Positions 14,301-26,106 of a stretch of 64,000 bases of DNA are shown here, piece after piece. Positions within the stretch are counted from its first letter, which is position 1. Each line of letters begins with the position of its first letter. The stretch comes from Danio rerio (Eukaryota; Chordata; Actinopteri; Cypriniformes; Danionidae). The translations under genes were made by a program, and so were the position numbers. Below the pieces are notes generated by a model. It was not told the origin of the DNA, did no database searches, and saw nothing but the letters and a program-made list of their open reading frames with translations. The DNA is taken from NCBI RefSeq assembly GCF_049306965.1, contig NC_133193.1, positions 16,785,001 through 16,849,000 of the forward strand, written 5' to 3'.

Positions 14301-15412
14301 AAGAGGATACAGAGCTAAGAGTCCAATCAATCTGTGGATTGTGCTTAACTAGCCATGTGTGACCCAAAACAAGGGGAGCAGTGGGAGAGTGAATGAGGAG
14401 AAACTGTAACTGCTCCACGTGATTGCCTGAAAGTGTAAGAGTGAGGGGAATGGTGCAGTTGGTGATATCAGCCAGGTGAGAGCCGCAAAGTGTTTTGGCT
14501 GAAATGGGGTTGTCCAGGACGATCATAGAAACACCCAGCCGCTTGGCTAAGTCTAAGTCCATAAAGTCCCCTTCAGCTCCTGAATCGATTAAAGCAGACA
14601 CCTGTTTAATGGAACTCTTAACATGTATCCAGGCTTGGAGAGACGCCCGGCCACCAGACAGTGCACGTATATTTGTGGCACTCACCGTCAAACTGCCCTT
14701 CGCAGGCTTACGCCGCTCTCTGATAGGGCAAGAGGCCACCTGATGCCCCGCCTCCCCGCAGTAGAGGCAGAGACGTTTGGAAATGCGGAAGCGACGCTCC
14801 GTCGCTGACAAGCGGGCTCTTCCGATCTGCATCGGCTCCTCCTCCGAGAACCCCGACTGCTGTGGCATGACCACCTCAAGCGCCCCGGTGTTCCTTGGAG
14901 AAAACTCTTCGACTCCGCCTCTGCGATGACGCGCTCTGAGAGTGATTCGGTTGTCGACCCGGATGGCGAGATCGACGAGTCCGTCGAGAGTGGATGGCAG
15001 CTTGAGCGAGAAGATCTCGTCCTTGATATACTCTGCCAGGCCGTGAAGAAAGTGGTCCCATTGGGCTTTGGCATTCCAACCGCTGCTCGCCGCCAGGGTA
15101 CGGAACTCGATGGAGTAATCCGCCACCGAACGCTCCGCTTGTTAAAGCGCCGTTAGCGCCCTCGCTGCTTCGGTCTGCAGCGGGGAGCGGTCGAATACCT
15201 TCTTCAGTTCGTCAGAGAAGGCCTTGAAGGAATTACAGCACGCATCTTTGTTGTCCCACATAGCCGTTCCCCATTCTCTGGCCCGGCCGATCAGGAGAGT
15301 TATCGTGAAAGCCACCTTGGAAGTCTCTGTGGGAAAACAAGATGGCTGGAGCGAGAATGTGAGGGAGCACTGGGAAAGAAACGATCGACAGGAATCGGGC
15401 TCACCAGAGTAA
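11388..15412 (-). pseudogene. gag-pol remnant of the gypsy element
   Basis: Going 5' to 3' on the minus strand: a gag region with one CCHC zinc knuckle (about 14700-14800); a protease with a DSGAE-type active site (about 14560-14590); reverse transcriptase with the YLDDIL catalytic motif (about 13630-13650) in a block about 13285-14250; RNase H (about 12650-13200); integrase with an HPG-type zinc-binding start and catalytic core (about 12380-12660); and a chromodomain containing a [10 protein letters not shown]-type motif (about 11430-11600). It is a fossil, broken in about half a dozen places, and is not a host gene. Open frames on the plus strand here are shadows. Confidence 0.9.
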
Positions 15413-15700
15413 GCGGCGGGTGGATTAAGCCGGGGTTCAGCCTGTCGTGGAGTAGTTATCCTCTCTTCCGGCGTGGGGTTCGCCGGGGGATCCGGGGAAG
15501 CCGCTGGAGGGTTCGGGAGAGCGAGCTGTAGCTAATCGAGGCGCCCGGCGAGCGCGACCAGCTGTTGGGACACCTCCGCAAAAGCTTGGTGGGAGGCAGC
15601 GATCTCCTCTTGTTGTCGACCCAGTAATGCGCCCTGTTGGGCGAGCGCTCGGCAAATGTCGACATCCTCTGCTGAGTCCATGCTTTGGTCAGTCTGTTCC

Positions 15701-16080
15701 TGTCACGGGTAGAAGAAGGAGTGAACTCAAGTGCAGAACACAGTGTTTATTAAGGAGAAAGTCTTTGCAAAGGAACAAAAAACCCAATCGGGTGAGTGCC
15801 GGGGGAGTGCCGTGGAAAACAGTCCAGAAACAAACGGGAGACTCGTTCACTGGCAGCCCTGGACACAAATATGGGGTGAGTAACAGACCGTTATACACAT
15901 ACACCAACGATAACAGACTGACAAACATGAAGGGAAATGACGTGTTATAAATAGGAACAAAGGGATGAGAAACAGGTGGAGCGAATCACTCCGATGACCT
16001 GTGAATACTAGAAAAGCAGGTGACTGAAGGTAATCTGTAACATAGAACTGGAGAGAGTGAGAACACAAGGTACAGTGACA
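15701..16080 (-). repeat. LTR (5' LTR of the minus-strand gypsy element)
   Basis: Near-identical partner of 10995-11375. It ends GTGACA at 16080 and is followed by the second target-site copy ACCAA, after which the array resumes (CATACAAGTGTGGTGG). Confidence 0.93.
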
Positions 16081-17757
16081 ACCAACATACAAGTGTGGTG
16101 GTGAGTATGGATGGTTAATGTTGCCATGTCTGTGTCAGGTTTTTCCTTTTCAGATAATGGAGAGGTAGCAGAATAAGGTGACTCACAAGGGGAAAGGTGG
16201 AGATATACTTAAAGACCTGGAGCTCAGGTAACAGGTACAACTGATTGAACAGGCTGAATAATGGAGTTAGTTTCCAAAAAAGTGTATTATGTATAATTAA
16301 ATACTTGATATCTTTCTCTTTGGCGGATTGGCATGGAGCATGTGGAGAAACAGGGAAACACACGGATGGGTGCATGGATGGATGTCCTTCTAAGAGGAAG
16401 GGGGTTGCGGTGGGCATAGATTGTTTGCTAGATGTCTTGTCTGTGAAAGTTGCATTGTAGGTAATGGAACCACAACAGACTGAAGAGGGAGACTCATAAG
16501 AGGAATGGTGAATATTTATCTGTTAAACACTAGAGAACAAGAGTTGTGGTTGTTATAAATGGTCAATTAGACCTTGGCTGTGTCAGGTTTTTCTTTTTCA
16601 GGTAATGGAGAGAGAGCAGAAGAAGGAGATTCACAAGGGGAACGGTAGAGATATACTTGAAGACCTGGAGCTCAGGAAGCAGGTAGAACTGATTGAACAG
16701 ACTGAACAATGGATTTAGTTCCCAAAAAAAAGTGTATTAACGTTAATTAATGACTTGACATCTTTCTATTGTATTTTGCAGAATAAAATGAACTACATGG
16801 AGAAAAAGGGAATCACACACCTCAGCAATGACTGGATTTTATTTTTAAAAGTCAGATTAACGGGTAAATTGATGGATGTCTTACCAACATACAAGTGTGG
16901 TGGTGAGTATGGATGGTTAATGTGACCATGTCTGTGTCAGGTTTTTCTTTTTCAGATAATGGAGAGGTAGCAGAATAAGGGGACTCACAAGGGGAAAGGT
17001 GGAGATATACTTAAAGACCCGGAGCTCAGGAAGCAGGCACAACTGATTGAACAGAATGAACAATGGAGTTACATTTCAAAAAAGTGTATTAAGAATAATT
17101 AAATACTTGATTTCTTTCTCTTTGGCAGATTGGCATGGAGGATGTGGAGAAACAGGGAAACACACAAATGGGTGCATGGATGGATGTCCTTCCAAGAGGA
17201 AGGGGGTGGTGGTGGGCATAGATTACAGTGAGATATAATTGAAGACCTGGAGCTCAGGAAGCAGGTAAAGCTGATTGAACAGACTGAACAATGGAGTTAG
17301 AGTCCAAATAAATGTATTAGGAATATTTAAATACTTGATATCTTTCTCTTTGGCAGATTGGCCAAAGGAAACAGGGAAACACACACATTGGTGCATGGAT
17401 GGATGTCCTTCAAAGAGCAGGGGGTGGTGGTGGGCATAGATTGTTAGATGTCTTCTCTGTGGCTGTTATTTACATTGTAGGTAATGGAACCACAACAGAT
17501 AGAAGAGGGAGACTCACAAGCGGAATGGTGAATATTTATTTGAAGAACACTGGAGAACATTTGGTTTATTGTTGGAGAACAGTCAGCAAGTAGAGCTCTG
17601 TTAGTCTTGTTTTTGTCTTTTGCAGATTAGACTGGGGAATGTGGAGAAATGGGAATCACACCTCAGGAATGACTGAAAATTGATGGTCAGGAATTTGAAA
17701 AATCATGGATGAACGTCCTTCCAAGATACAAGAGGGGTGTTTGGTATAGATGGTTAA

Positions 17758-19010
17758 AGAGCCCATAATATACATTAAATAGGGTCATATTTTGGTTGTA
17801 AGTGTCTCCAACAACAGTCTAATATGCATGCAAGGTCAAAAAACACTTTCATGGTCTTATAATCTGCATTTATTTTTACCTAATTATTCCAGCTACTCCC
17901 GTATGAATCGTCTAGTGATTCATTTGTTCCCAAACCCCTCCTTAGCGCGAAGCTAATCTGCGCTGATTGGACCAAAGACAGTCTGTTGCGATTGGTTGAC
18001 ACTGACTGCTTTCAGCCAGAGACAGAGTGAAATCCCCAGCAGCAAATCAACAATATAAAAGTAGTCACAGTGCATACACGCTCTATAGTGTAAGGCGTGG
18101 ATTTAGCTGCCAGTGGGTGAATGTAAATACAGACGATGGACTTGAAAATACAGACTAACTATTTTATTGAGCAAAAAGTCTAAGAACTGGCGAGGAGATT
18201 TCTTAGCTTGTCACACTCTCTCTGCTCTTTTCACAGACACACACACACATACACACAACCCTCCTCCGGACGGCAATGCGCGCGCACACACACATACACA
18301 CATTACCCTCCTCTACGGAACGTAAATAAAGCGGCACGCGTCGCGTTTTTAACGTGACTTTGCACGCGATATGAAAATATATCGAGTTAACCTGATACTG
18401 TACACGCGGTTATAAGTTACAGATCACAACTAAATGCATTTGCAAGCTAGAGTAAATGAGGCAACAACTTTAATTGCACGTACTTACACTTGAGAAATGG
18501 AGGAAGAAATTGATCCATGTCCTGACATGTCCATCAGCACTCTTTACTGATCCTTCCATTAACAAACAGCTGAAGTATTGAAGTATTCTTTGTAGCATGT
18601 AGTTTCCAGAAGTTTCCAGTAGTTTCCAACTGCACAAGGGTTATAATGCTGAGGTTTCATCTCTGGGTAGAGACTCAATAATATCCATCTGCAGTGTGAC
18701 TTCAATCGACCGGCATGTTTGTGTGTGTCTGGGTTTCTGTGTTAGAGGCCGGGGCTGCAGGTTTCAAATCTCCCGGGTTTGCACGTGCGCGTGAATAACT
18801 TGGTTTCGTTAGTATGTCATGGCGAAACACAGAATGACTCGTTATCAAGATGACTCGTTTGAAGCACTATGAGTCGACTCTTTTATAGATGAATCAACAG
18901 TTTTAAACACTCTACACTTGCAGATTTAAGCCTTAGCTGGATATTTCACTTCACTTAGAGCTGTGTTACTACATGGAAGGGCATTTTCAAAAACACATAC
19001 TATGGGCTCT
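17758..19010. mobile_element. non-autonomous TTAA-target DNA transposon
   Basis: Inverted ends AGAGCCCATAATAT (left) and ATACTATGGGCTCT (right) are flanked by TTAA on both sides (17754-17757, 19011-19014). Removing the element and one TTAA restores the array sequence expected from sister units (GGTATAGATGGTTAAATAGG). No transposase frame is visible in the 1.25 kb. The TTAA target fits Kolobok or piggyBac superfamilies; which one is not decided. Confidence 0.88.
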
Positions 19011-21705
19011 TTAAATAGGTCTTGTCTGTGTCAGGTTTTTCTTTTTCAGGTAATGGAGATAGAGCAGGCAGAAGAGGAGCCGGTAGGGTCTAGTTAGGGC
19101 TTTCTTTCTTTTGCAGGTTGAAGTGGAGCAGAAGGAGACTCACAAGGTGAAAGGTGAAGACATACTAGAAGACCTGGAGCTCAGGAAGCAGGTAGAACTG
19201 CTTAAACAGATTGAACAATGGATTTAGTTTCCAAAAAAGTGTATTAACATTAATTAATGACTTGACAACTTTCTATTGTATTTTGCAGAATAAAATGCAC
19301 CACATAAAGAAAAAGGGAATCACACACCTCAGCAATGACTGGATGGTCAGCAATTTATTTTTAAAAGTCAGATTAAAGGGTGAATTGATGGATGTCTTAC
19401 AAACATACAAGTGTGGTGGTGAGTATGGATGGTTAATGTGGCCATGTCTGTGTCAGGTTTTTCTTTTTCAGATAATGGAGAGGTAGCAGAATAAGGGGAC
19501 TCACAAGGGGAAAGGTGGAGATATACTTAAAGACCTGGATCTCAGGAAGCAGGTGGAACTGATTGGACTGACTGAAAAATGGAGTTAGTTTCCAAAAAAG
19601 CGTATTACGTATAATTAAATACTTGATATCTTTCTCTTTGGCAGATTGGCATGCAGCATGTGGAGAAACAGGGAAACACACGAATGGGTGCATGGATGGA
19701 TGCCCTTCCAAGAGGAAGTGGTGGTGCTGGGCATAGATTACAGTGAGATATATTTGAAGACCTGGAGTTTAGGAAGCAGGTAGAACTGATTGAACAGACT
19801 GAACAATGGAGTTAGATTCCAAAAAAGTGTGTTAAGAATAATTAAATACTTGATTTCTTTCTCTTTGGCAGATTGGCATGAAACAGGGAAAACACACGGA
19901 TGGGTGCATGGATGGATGTCCTTCCAAGAGGAAGGGGGTGGCGGTGGGCATAGACTGTTCGCTAGATGTCTTGTTTGTGCCAGTTATTTACATTGTAGAC
20001 AATGGAACCACAACAGACAGAAGAGGGAGACTCACAAGCGGAATGGTGAATATTTATCTGGTAAACACTAGAGAACAAGAGTTGTGGTTGGTATAAATGG
20101 TCAATTAGGCCTTGTCTTTGTCAGGTTTTGGTTTTTCAGGTAATGAAGAGAGAGCAGAAGAAGGAGATTCTCAAGCGGAATGGTAGCGATATACTTGAAG
20201 ACCTGGAGCTCAGGAAGCAGGTAGAACTGATTGAACAGACTAAACAATGGAGTTAGAGTCCAAAGAAATGTATTAGGAATATTTAAATATTTGATATCTT
20301 TCTCTTTGGCAGATTGGCCAAAGGAAACAGGGAAACACACCAATTGGTGCATGGATGGATGTCCTTCCAGGAGGAAGGGGGTGGTGGTGGGCATAGATTG
20401 TTAGATGTCTTGTTTGTGGCTGTTATTTACATTGTAGGTAATGTAACCACAACAGACAGAAGAGGGAGACTCACAAGCGGAATAGTGAATATTTATTTGA
20501 AGAAGACTGGAGAACATCTTTGCAGATTAGACTGGGGCATGTGGAGAAATGGAAATCACACCTCAGGAATGACTGGAAATTAATGGCCAGGAATTTGTTT
20601 TAAAAATCAGATCAACAGGTGCATGGATGGATGACCTTCCAAGATACAAGAGTGGTGGTTGGTATAGATGGTTACATAGGTCTTGTCTGTGTCAGGTTTT
20701 TCTTTTTCAGGTAATGGAGATAGAGCAGGCAGAAGAGGAGCCGGTAGGGTTTAGTTGGGGCTGTCTTTTTCTTTTGCAGGTTGAAGTGGAGCAGAGGAAG
20801 ACTCACAAGGGGAAAGGTGGAGACATACTTGAAGACCTGGAGCTCAGGAAGCAGGTAGAACTGATTGTACAATAAGTTTAGTTTTCAAAGAAATGTATTG
20901 AGATTAATTAAATACTTGATACCTTTCTTTTTGGCAGATTGGCATGGAGCATGTGAAGAAACAGGGAAACATACGAATGGGTGCATGGATGGATGTCCTT
21001 CCAAGAGGAAGGGGGTAGTGGTGGGCATACTGTAAATTGTTAGATGTCTTGTCTGTGGCAGTTATTTACATTGTAGGTAATGGAACCACAACAGATAGAA
21101 GAGGGAGACTCACAAGCGGAATGGTGAATATTTATCTGAAGAACACTGGAGAACATCTGGTATATTGCTGGAGATCAGCCAGCAAGTAGAACTCTGTTAG
21201 TCTTGTTTTTTGTCTTTGCAGATTAAACTGGGGCATGTGGAGAAATGGGAATCACACCTCAGAAATGACTGCAACCTGATGATCTGGTCAGGTCTTTCCT
21301 AAATGGATGTTTGGATGAATGAATGAAAAAATAGATGTCCTTCCAAGAGGAAGGGGGTGGTGGTGGGCATAGATTGTTAGATGTGTTCTCTGTGGCTGTT
21401 ATTTACATTGTAGGTAATGGAACCACAGCAAACAGAAGAGGGAGACTCACAAGCGGAATGGTGAATATTTATCTGAAGAACACTGGAGAACATTTGGTTT
21501 ATGGCTAGAGATCAGTCAGCCAATAGAGCTCTGTTAGTCTTGTTTTTCTCTTTTGCAGATTAGACTGGGGCATGTGGAGAAATGGGAATCACACCTCAGG
21601 AATGACTGGAAATTGATGGCCAGGAATTTCTTATAAAAATCAGATCAACGGGTGCATGGATGAATGTCCTTCCAAGGTACAAGAGTAGTGGTTGGTATAG
21701 AGGCT

Positions 21706-23470
21706 TAATTGACCCTTCGCTAAACCACACCCAAAAACCGCCACCCACAATTGTGGCTTAGCAACCGTAGCTATACGCTGGAGCTTTGTCAAGCTTTCGA
21801 CCGAGGGAAACAAGCCAAAGCGCTGTGCATATGGATTTTGCAAATCAGATACCTGGTTTCCTTAAAGTTTGGACAGGGTGGTGGAACTTTTACCCTTTTT
21901 ATAACCTAAAACCCAAGGGGAGAAATGCCAGCGTGGATCAAGCTATTTGAGTGGCGCTAAAGGAGCGGAGCTAAGTTGGTTTTTGTTTTGATATTCCTGA
22001 CACATTCAGTGATAGACTGCAATAACTCACACACCTCTTACCCTTGTAGGGTCCAGCCAGTTGGTCCAATGACGGTATCCAATGGTGGATGAAGGTTCAC
22101 TGCATGTTCGGTCTTTCCAGTGCACAATGTTGATTTATATTAAACTTAACTCATATCTGACTCCAATTTTAGTATGAGGTGGTTTAGAATATTAATATAT
22201 TTATCCTCGTTTTATCTGACTCCAATTATAAAACATTGAGAAGATTATTTTGTTTCCTTTCACATTATTTTAGATTATGATTGAATATTCTTTTGATTTG
22301 TTATTATACCTTATTCTCTTTTACTCAGATTCCGATAGCATCTCGAGTCTTGCACCGGCCGGGTATACAATCTCTTAATACAAGCTCGTCAGTCTTGGTC
22401 ATTAAACAGAGGCGATTAACCACTCTCCTAAAAAGGCAGAACCCTACTTACTCAATTTAGGAGATTTTTATGTGGTCCCCATAGATCTGTTATCTACTTA
22501 ATCAAGATTGTAGATGAAGGCCTAAATATCCACATTTAAAGTAGTTTCAACAATATTTTGTTGTTCTAAATAGTTGGCCTTTTACAGTCCAAGTATACAT
22601 GAATAAATGCCAATTTGTTAGTCGGATCTCTACCAACATTGTATAGCGTGCCACGCTGCTCCGTCTAACATGTTTTAGTCCGTTACTAACCTGTACAGTG
22701 GCTTGTAGTGCTATGGACAACAACATTTATCAGTGATAATAACACGAGGTTTGAATAATTCAAAACATAATTTATTAGTCAGGTAAATGTATTATGCCAA
22801 ATTCAATCAGTCAATTCATAAACGATCAATACAAAACATCAAATTATCAAAGATAAATCCAAGATTAAAAGATGCATTCCTGACTTTTTACATAACGTGT
22901 GAATTTTACATAACGTGGAGCCTAGGCTCCATGTTATGGGCTGATCTGGGTAAGCAGAATCGCGCTGAGTCTTTCTTAAACCTTACCTTAAATAATCCAA
23001 GAATTCCCTCAAGGAAGGGGGTGTGTGTATATAAAAGTCACACCCTTCACAGTGGTTCAAAAGATGCCTGAAGTTATATATTTATTGTTCTGATTATGTC
23101 TATTTCTGAGAGAATGAGACCATTGTACCAATCGCACTGAGACATTTCAAATGATATCAAACATGATAGTTAAAGTCAGTTTGGTTAATCTAGAACATTA
23201 AATGACCATATGCGTGAGTTGGGGGGATGAAGCTGAGTTTCAGCATACTCAGATGCAAATGCAGCAGGAACTGGTTTTTCCCGCATTCCCCCCTGGTGGG
23301 TTGTGAAGTTACCAGTCTCTGTTTTCAGCTCATGTTTTGAATTGTCAAAGATATCAGAATATTTGCAATATTTCAACTCTTACACCCTAAACAGATCTAA
23401 ACTGTGTTTCCTACAAAAACACAAAGCAGGTTATGTTTCACAGCTGTCTTTTTGTTTTTTCCGCTTCCGA
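21706..23470. other. unclassified insertion or replaced segment within the array
   Basis: Array sequence stops at GGTATAGAGGCTTAA and resumes near 23473 with GAAGGGGGTGGTGGTGGGC, in a different part of the unit. The 1.76 kb between holds TTGACCCTTCGCTAAACC at its left end, a TATAAAAG box near 23032 and no long open frame. I could not match terminal repeats, so it may be a truncated mobile element or several nested ones. Confidence 0.5.
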
Positions 23471-24313
23471 AGAAGGGGGTGGTGGTGGGCATAGATTGTT
23501 TGCTAGATGTCTTGTCTGTGGCTGTTATTTACATTGTAGGTAATGGAACCACAACAGATAGAAGAGGGAGACTCACAAGCGGAATGGTGAATATTTATTT
23601 GAAGAACACTGGAGAACATTTGGTTTATTGTTGGAGATCAGTCAGCAAGTAGAGCTCTGTTAGTCTTGTTTTTGTCTTTTGCAGATTAGACTGGGGCATG
23701 TGGAGAAATGGGAATCACACCTCAGGAATGACTGGAAATTGATGGTCAGGAATTTCTTTCAAAAATCAGATTGACAGGTGCATGGATGGAAGTCTTTCCA
23801 AGATACAAGAGTGGTGGTTGGTATAGATGGTTACTTAGGCCTTGTCTGTGTCAGATTTTTCTTTTTCAGGTAATAGAGAGAGAAAGAGAGCAAGCAGGCA
23901 GACGAGGAGCCTGTAGGGTTTTGTTGGGGCTTTCTTTGTCTTTTGCAGGTTGAAGTTGAGTAGAAGGACAATCACAAGGGTAAAGTTGGAGATATACTTG
24001 AAGACCTAGAGCTTAATAAGCAGGTAGAACTGATTAAACAATGGAGTTAGTTTTTAAAGAAATGTATTGAGATTAATTAAAGACCTTATATCTTTCTGTT
24101 TCACAGATTGGCATGGAGTATGTGGAGAAAGAGGGAAACACACGGATAGGTGCATGGATGGATGACCTTCCAAGAGGAAGGGGGTGGTGGTGGGCATAGA
24201 TTGTTAGATAGAGTTCTTGTTTGTGGCAGTTATTTACATTGTAGGTAATGGAACCAAAACAGACAGAATCGGGAAACTCACAAGCAGAAAGTGGCTGTTA
24301 TTTACATTGCAGA

Positions 24314-24716
24314 TGTTATGGGTTTGTGATTGGTTCGTTCTGTTTCCTGGTCTTTGCTTTTTCTTAATAGGTGTCTTATGGTGCAGCAGGTGCGGCTAAT
24401 CTTCTGGCTTATTTAAGGAGCTTCCAATATGTGTTTGGGAGACTGCTTTGAAGGGTCGTCTTTTCGTTTGACTTCCTTTGACTTGATCACCGCATATATT
24501 ATTTTTCAATTATGTGAACTTTGCTCCTATGTAATTTGTTGTTTTGGACGTCATGTTATGTTAGACATATAGTTTGGTTACTGTGTTACCCCTTTGCCCT
24601 TTATTTTACTTTATCATTTGGTCTATTTGTAACCTTTAAATATATTTTTGCATGTTTGTAGTCAAATTCGTTTGGGTTTCCTTCATTTTGTTGTGTGCTT
24701 AAGCCGGCATGTAACA
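24314..24716 (+). mobile_element. solo LTR, probably Ty3/gypsy type (fossil)
   Basis: A 403-bp segment starting TGTTATGGG and ending GTAACA interrupts an array unit between CATTGCAGA and CAGGTAATGG. It has promoter-like TTATTTAAGGAGC and no coding interior. The flanks give at best a 4-bp imperfect duplication (CAGA/CAGG). The TG...CA ends, length and organisation fit a solo LTR. Strand is inferred from the TATA-like motif only. Confidence 0.65.
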
Positions 24717-25084
24717 CAGGTAATGGAACCACAACAGACAGAAGAGGGAGACTGAACTGAAGATGGTGAATATTTATCTGAAGAACACTGGAGAACATTT
24801 GGTTTATTGCTGGAGATCCGCCAGAAAGTAGAGCTCTGTTAGTCTTGTTTTTGTCTTTTGCAGATTAGACTGGGGCATGTCACACCTCAGTGATGACTGC
24901 AAACTGATTAGTTATTTTTTGTATTGATGGATGGATGGAAAGAATAATGAATGGATGGACGGCTGGTCTGATGGTAAATAGAGGTCCTTCTAAGAGGAAG
25001 GGGGTGGAAGTGGGCATAGATTGTTAGATAGATATCTTCTTTGTGGCAGTTATTTAAACTAGTTAATGAACACACAACAGGCTG

Positions 25085-25300
25085 AAAATGAAGACTCACA
25101 AGAGCCTCAGGAGCACAAGACTCACCAGGAGTGTCGCTAGACCCCATTTACAGGGGCACGTGCGAGATTCTATTTTTAAATGGCTCACATTACCAGATAA
25201 TCTGCGCAGAGTATCGGAGTCGATCAAAGCCCTCGACAAGATTTCATCTCAGAAATTCGTGATCAAAATAAATTTGCCTAAAACTCCTGTAGTCTGAGCT
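25085..25300 (+). other. foreign segment in a diverged array unit
   Basis: After an array-like start (CACAACAGGCTGAAAATGAAGACTCAC) the sequence departs from every other unit and stays open for 69 codons (25088-25297), ending in KINLPKTPVV. It rejoins array-like sequence around 25310. The origin of the insert is not recognised and no domain is visible, so coding status is doubtful. Confidence 0.4.
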
Positions 25301-25669
25301 CAGCTTTAGATAGTTAGCTAGATGTCTTGTCTGTGGCAGATGTTTCTTTTTCAGGTAATCGACACACAACAGGCAGAAGAAGGAAACTCACAAAGGCAAG
25401 GTGATTTATCCAAAGAATGCTGGCGATCATCTTGTGCATTTCTGGAGCTCTGCAAGCACGTAGAGCTCTGTTAGTACTGTCTTTGACTTTTACAGACTAG
25501 AGTGCAGCATGTGGAGACAAATAGGAATCACACACCTCAGCAATGACTGGAAACTGATGGTCAGGATCATCCTTTAAAAACAAATGGATATGGATGGATG
25601 TCCTTCCAAGAGGAAGGGGGTGGTGGTGGGCATAGATTGTTAGATGTCCTCTCTGTGGCAGTTATTTAG

Positions 25670-26062
25670 GTAATGGAACCACAACAGGGAGAAGAAGGAG
25701 ACATCGGTGGAGATTTATCGAAAAATTGCTGGAGAACAGCTTGTGCATTGCTGGAGCTCAGCCAGCAGGTAGGGCTCTGTTGGTGCTGTCTTCGTCTTTT
25801 GCAGATTGGAGTGCAGCAGAAGAAGGAAACCCACAAGGGAATAGTAAAGATTTATCTAAAGAACACTGGAGAACATTTGATTCATAGCCAGCAAGTAGAG
25901 CTCTGTATGTCTTGTTATTGTCTTTTGCAGTTTAGACTGGGGCATGTGGAGAAATGGAAATCACACCTCAGGAATGGGCGACGCAGTAGTACAGTAGGTA
26001 GCTGCGTAAAACTTATGCTGGATAAGTTGACAGTTCATTCAACTGTGGCGACCTCTGATTAA
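25670..26062 (+). other. open run across three array units (exon-like modules)
   Basis: This is the longest open frame in the array, about 129 codons from the ATG at 25673. It crosses a 135-bp unit, a 126-bp unit and the start of a third without a stop. The 36-bp pyrimidine-rich spacers translate as 12-residue cysteine-rich linkers (VGLCWCCLRLLQ, VELCMSCYCLLQ). Both unit lengths are multiples of three, so the frame is kept. The last part of the frame runs into the DANA fragment from about 25977. No known domain is recognised. It may be the least decayed relic of an ancestral coding repeat, or chance openness. Confidence 0.35.
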
Positions 26063-26106
26063 TAAAGGGACTAAGCCAAAAAGAAAATGAATGAATGAAT
26101 GAATGA
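25977..26106 (+). mobile_element. DANA SINE, internally deleted
   Basis: Starts GGGCGACGCAGTAGTACAGT, jumps to the 3' part (CTGCGTAAAACTTATGCTGG), then GATTAATAAAGGGACTAAGCC and a GAAT tail. Most of the middle is missing compared with the full copy at 59676-60075. It is inserted in an array unit. Confidence 0.8.

Larger units (their letters stand above)
10995..16080 (-). mobile_element. Ty3/gypsy LTR retroelement (chromovirus type), fossil copy
   Basis: The element lies on the minus strand inside the tandem array. It has near-identical LTRs of about 380 bp (10995-11375 and 15701-16080), each starting TG and ending CA, and a 5-bp target duplication ACCAA (10990-10994 and 16081-16085). Interior parts in minus-strand order are a gag-type zinc knuckle, an aspartic protease, reverse transcriptase, RNase H, integrase and a C-terminal chromodomain. 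That order and the chromodomain place it among Ty3/gypsy chromoviruses. A purine-rich GAGGGAGAGGG tract lies just inside the 3' LTR (left end on this strand). By eye the two LTRs differ at about ten positions, near 2.6%, which suggests a fairly recent insertion. The coding part is broken, with roughly half a dozen interruptions. Confidence 0.93.
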
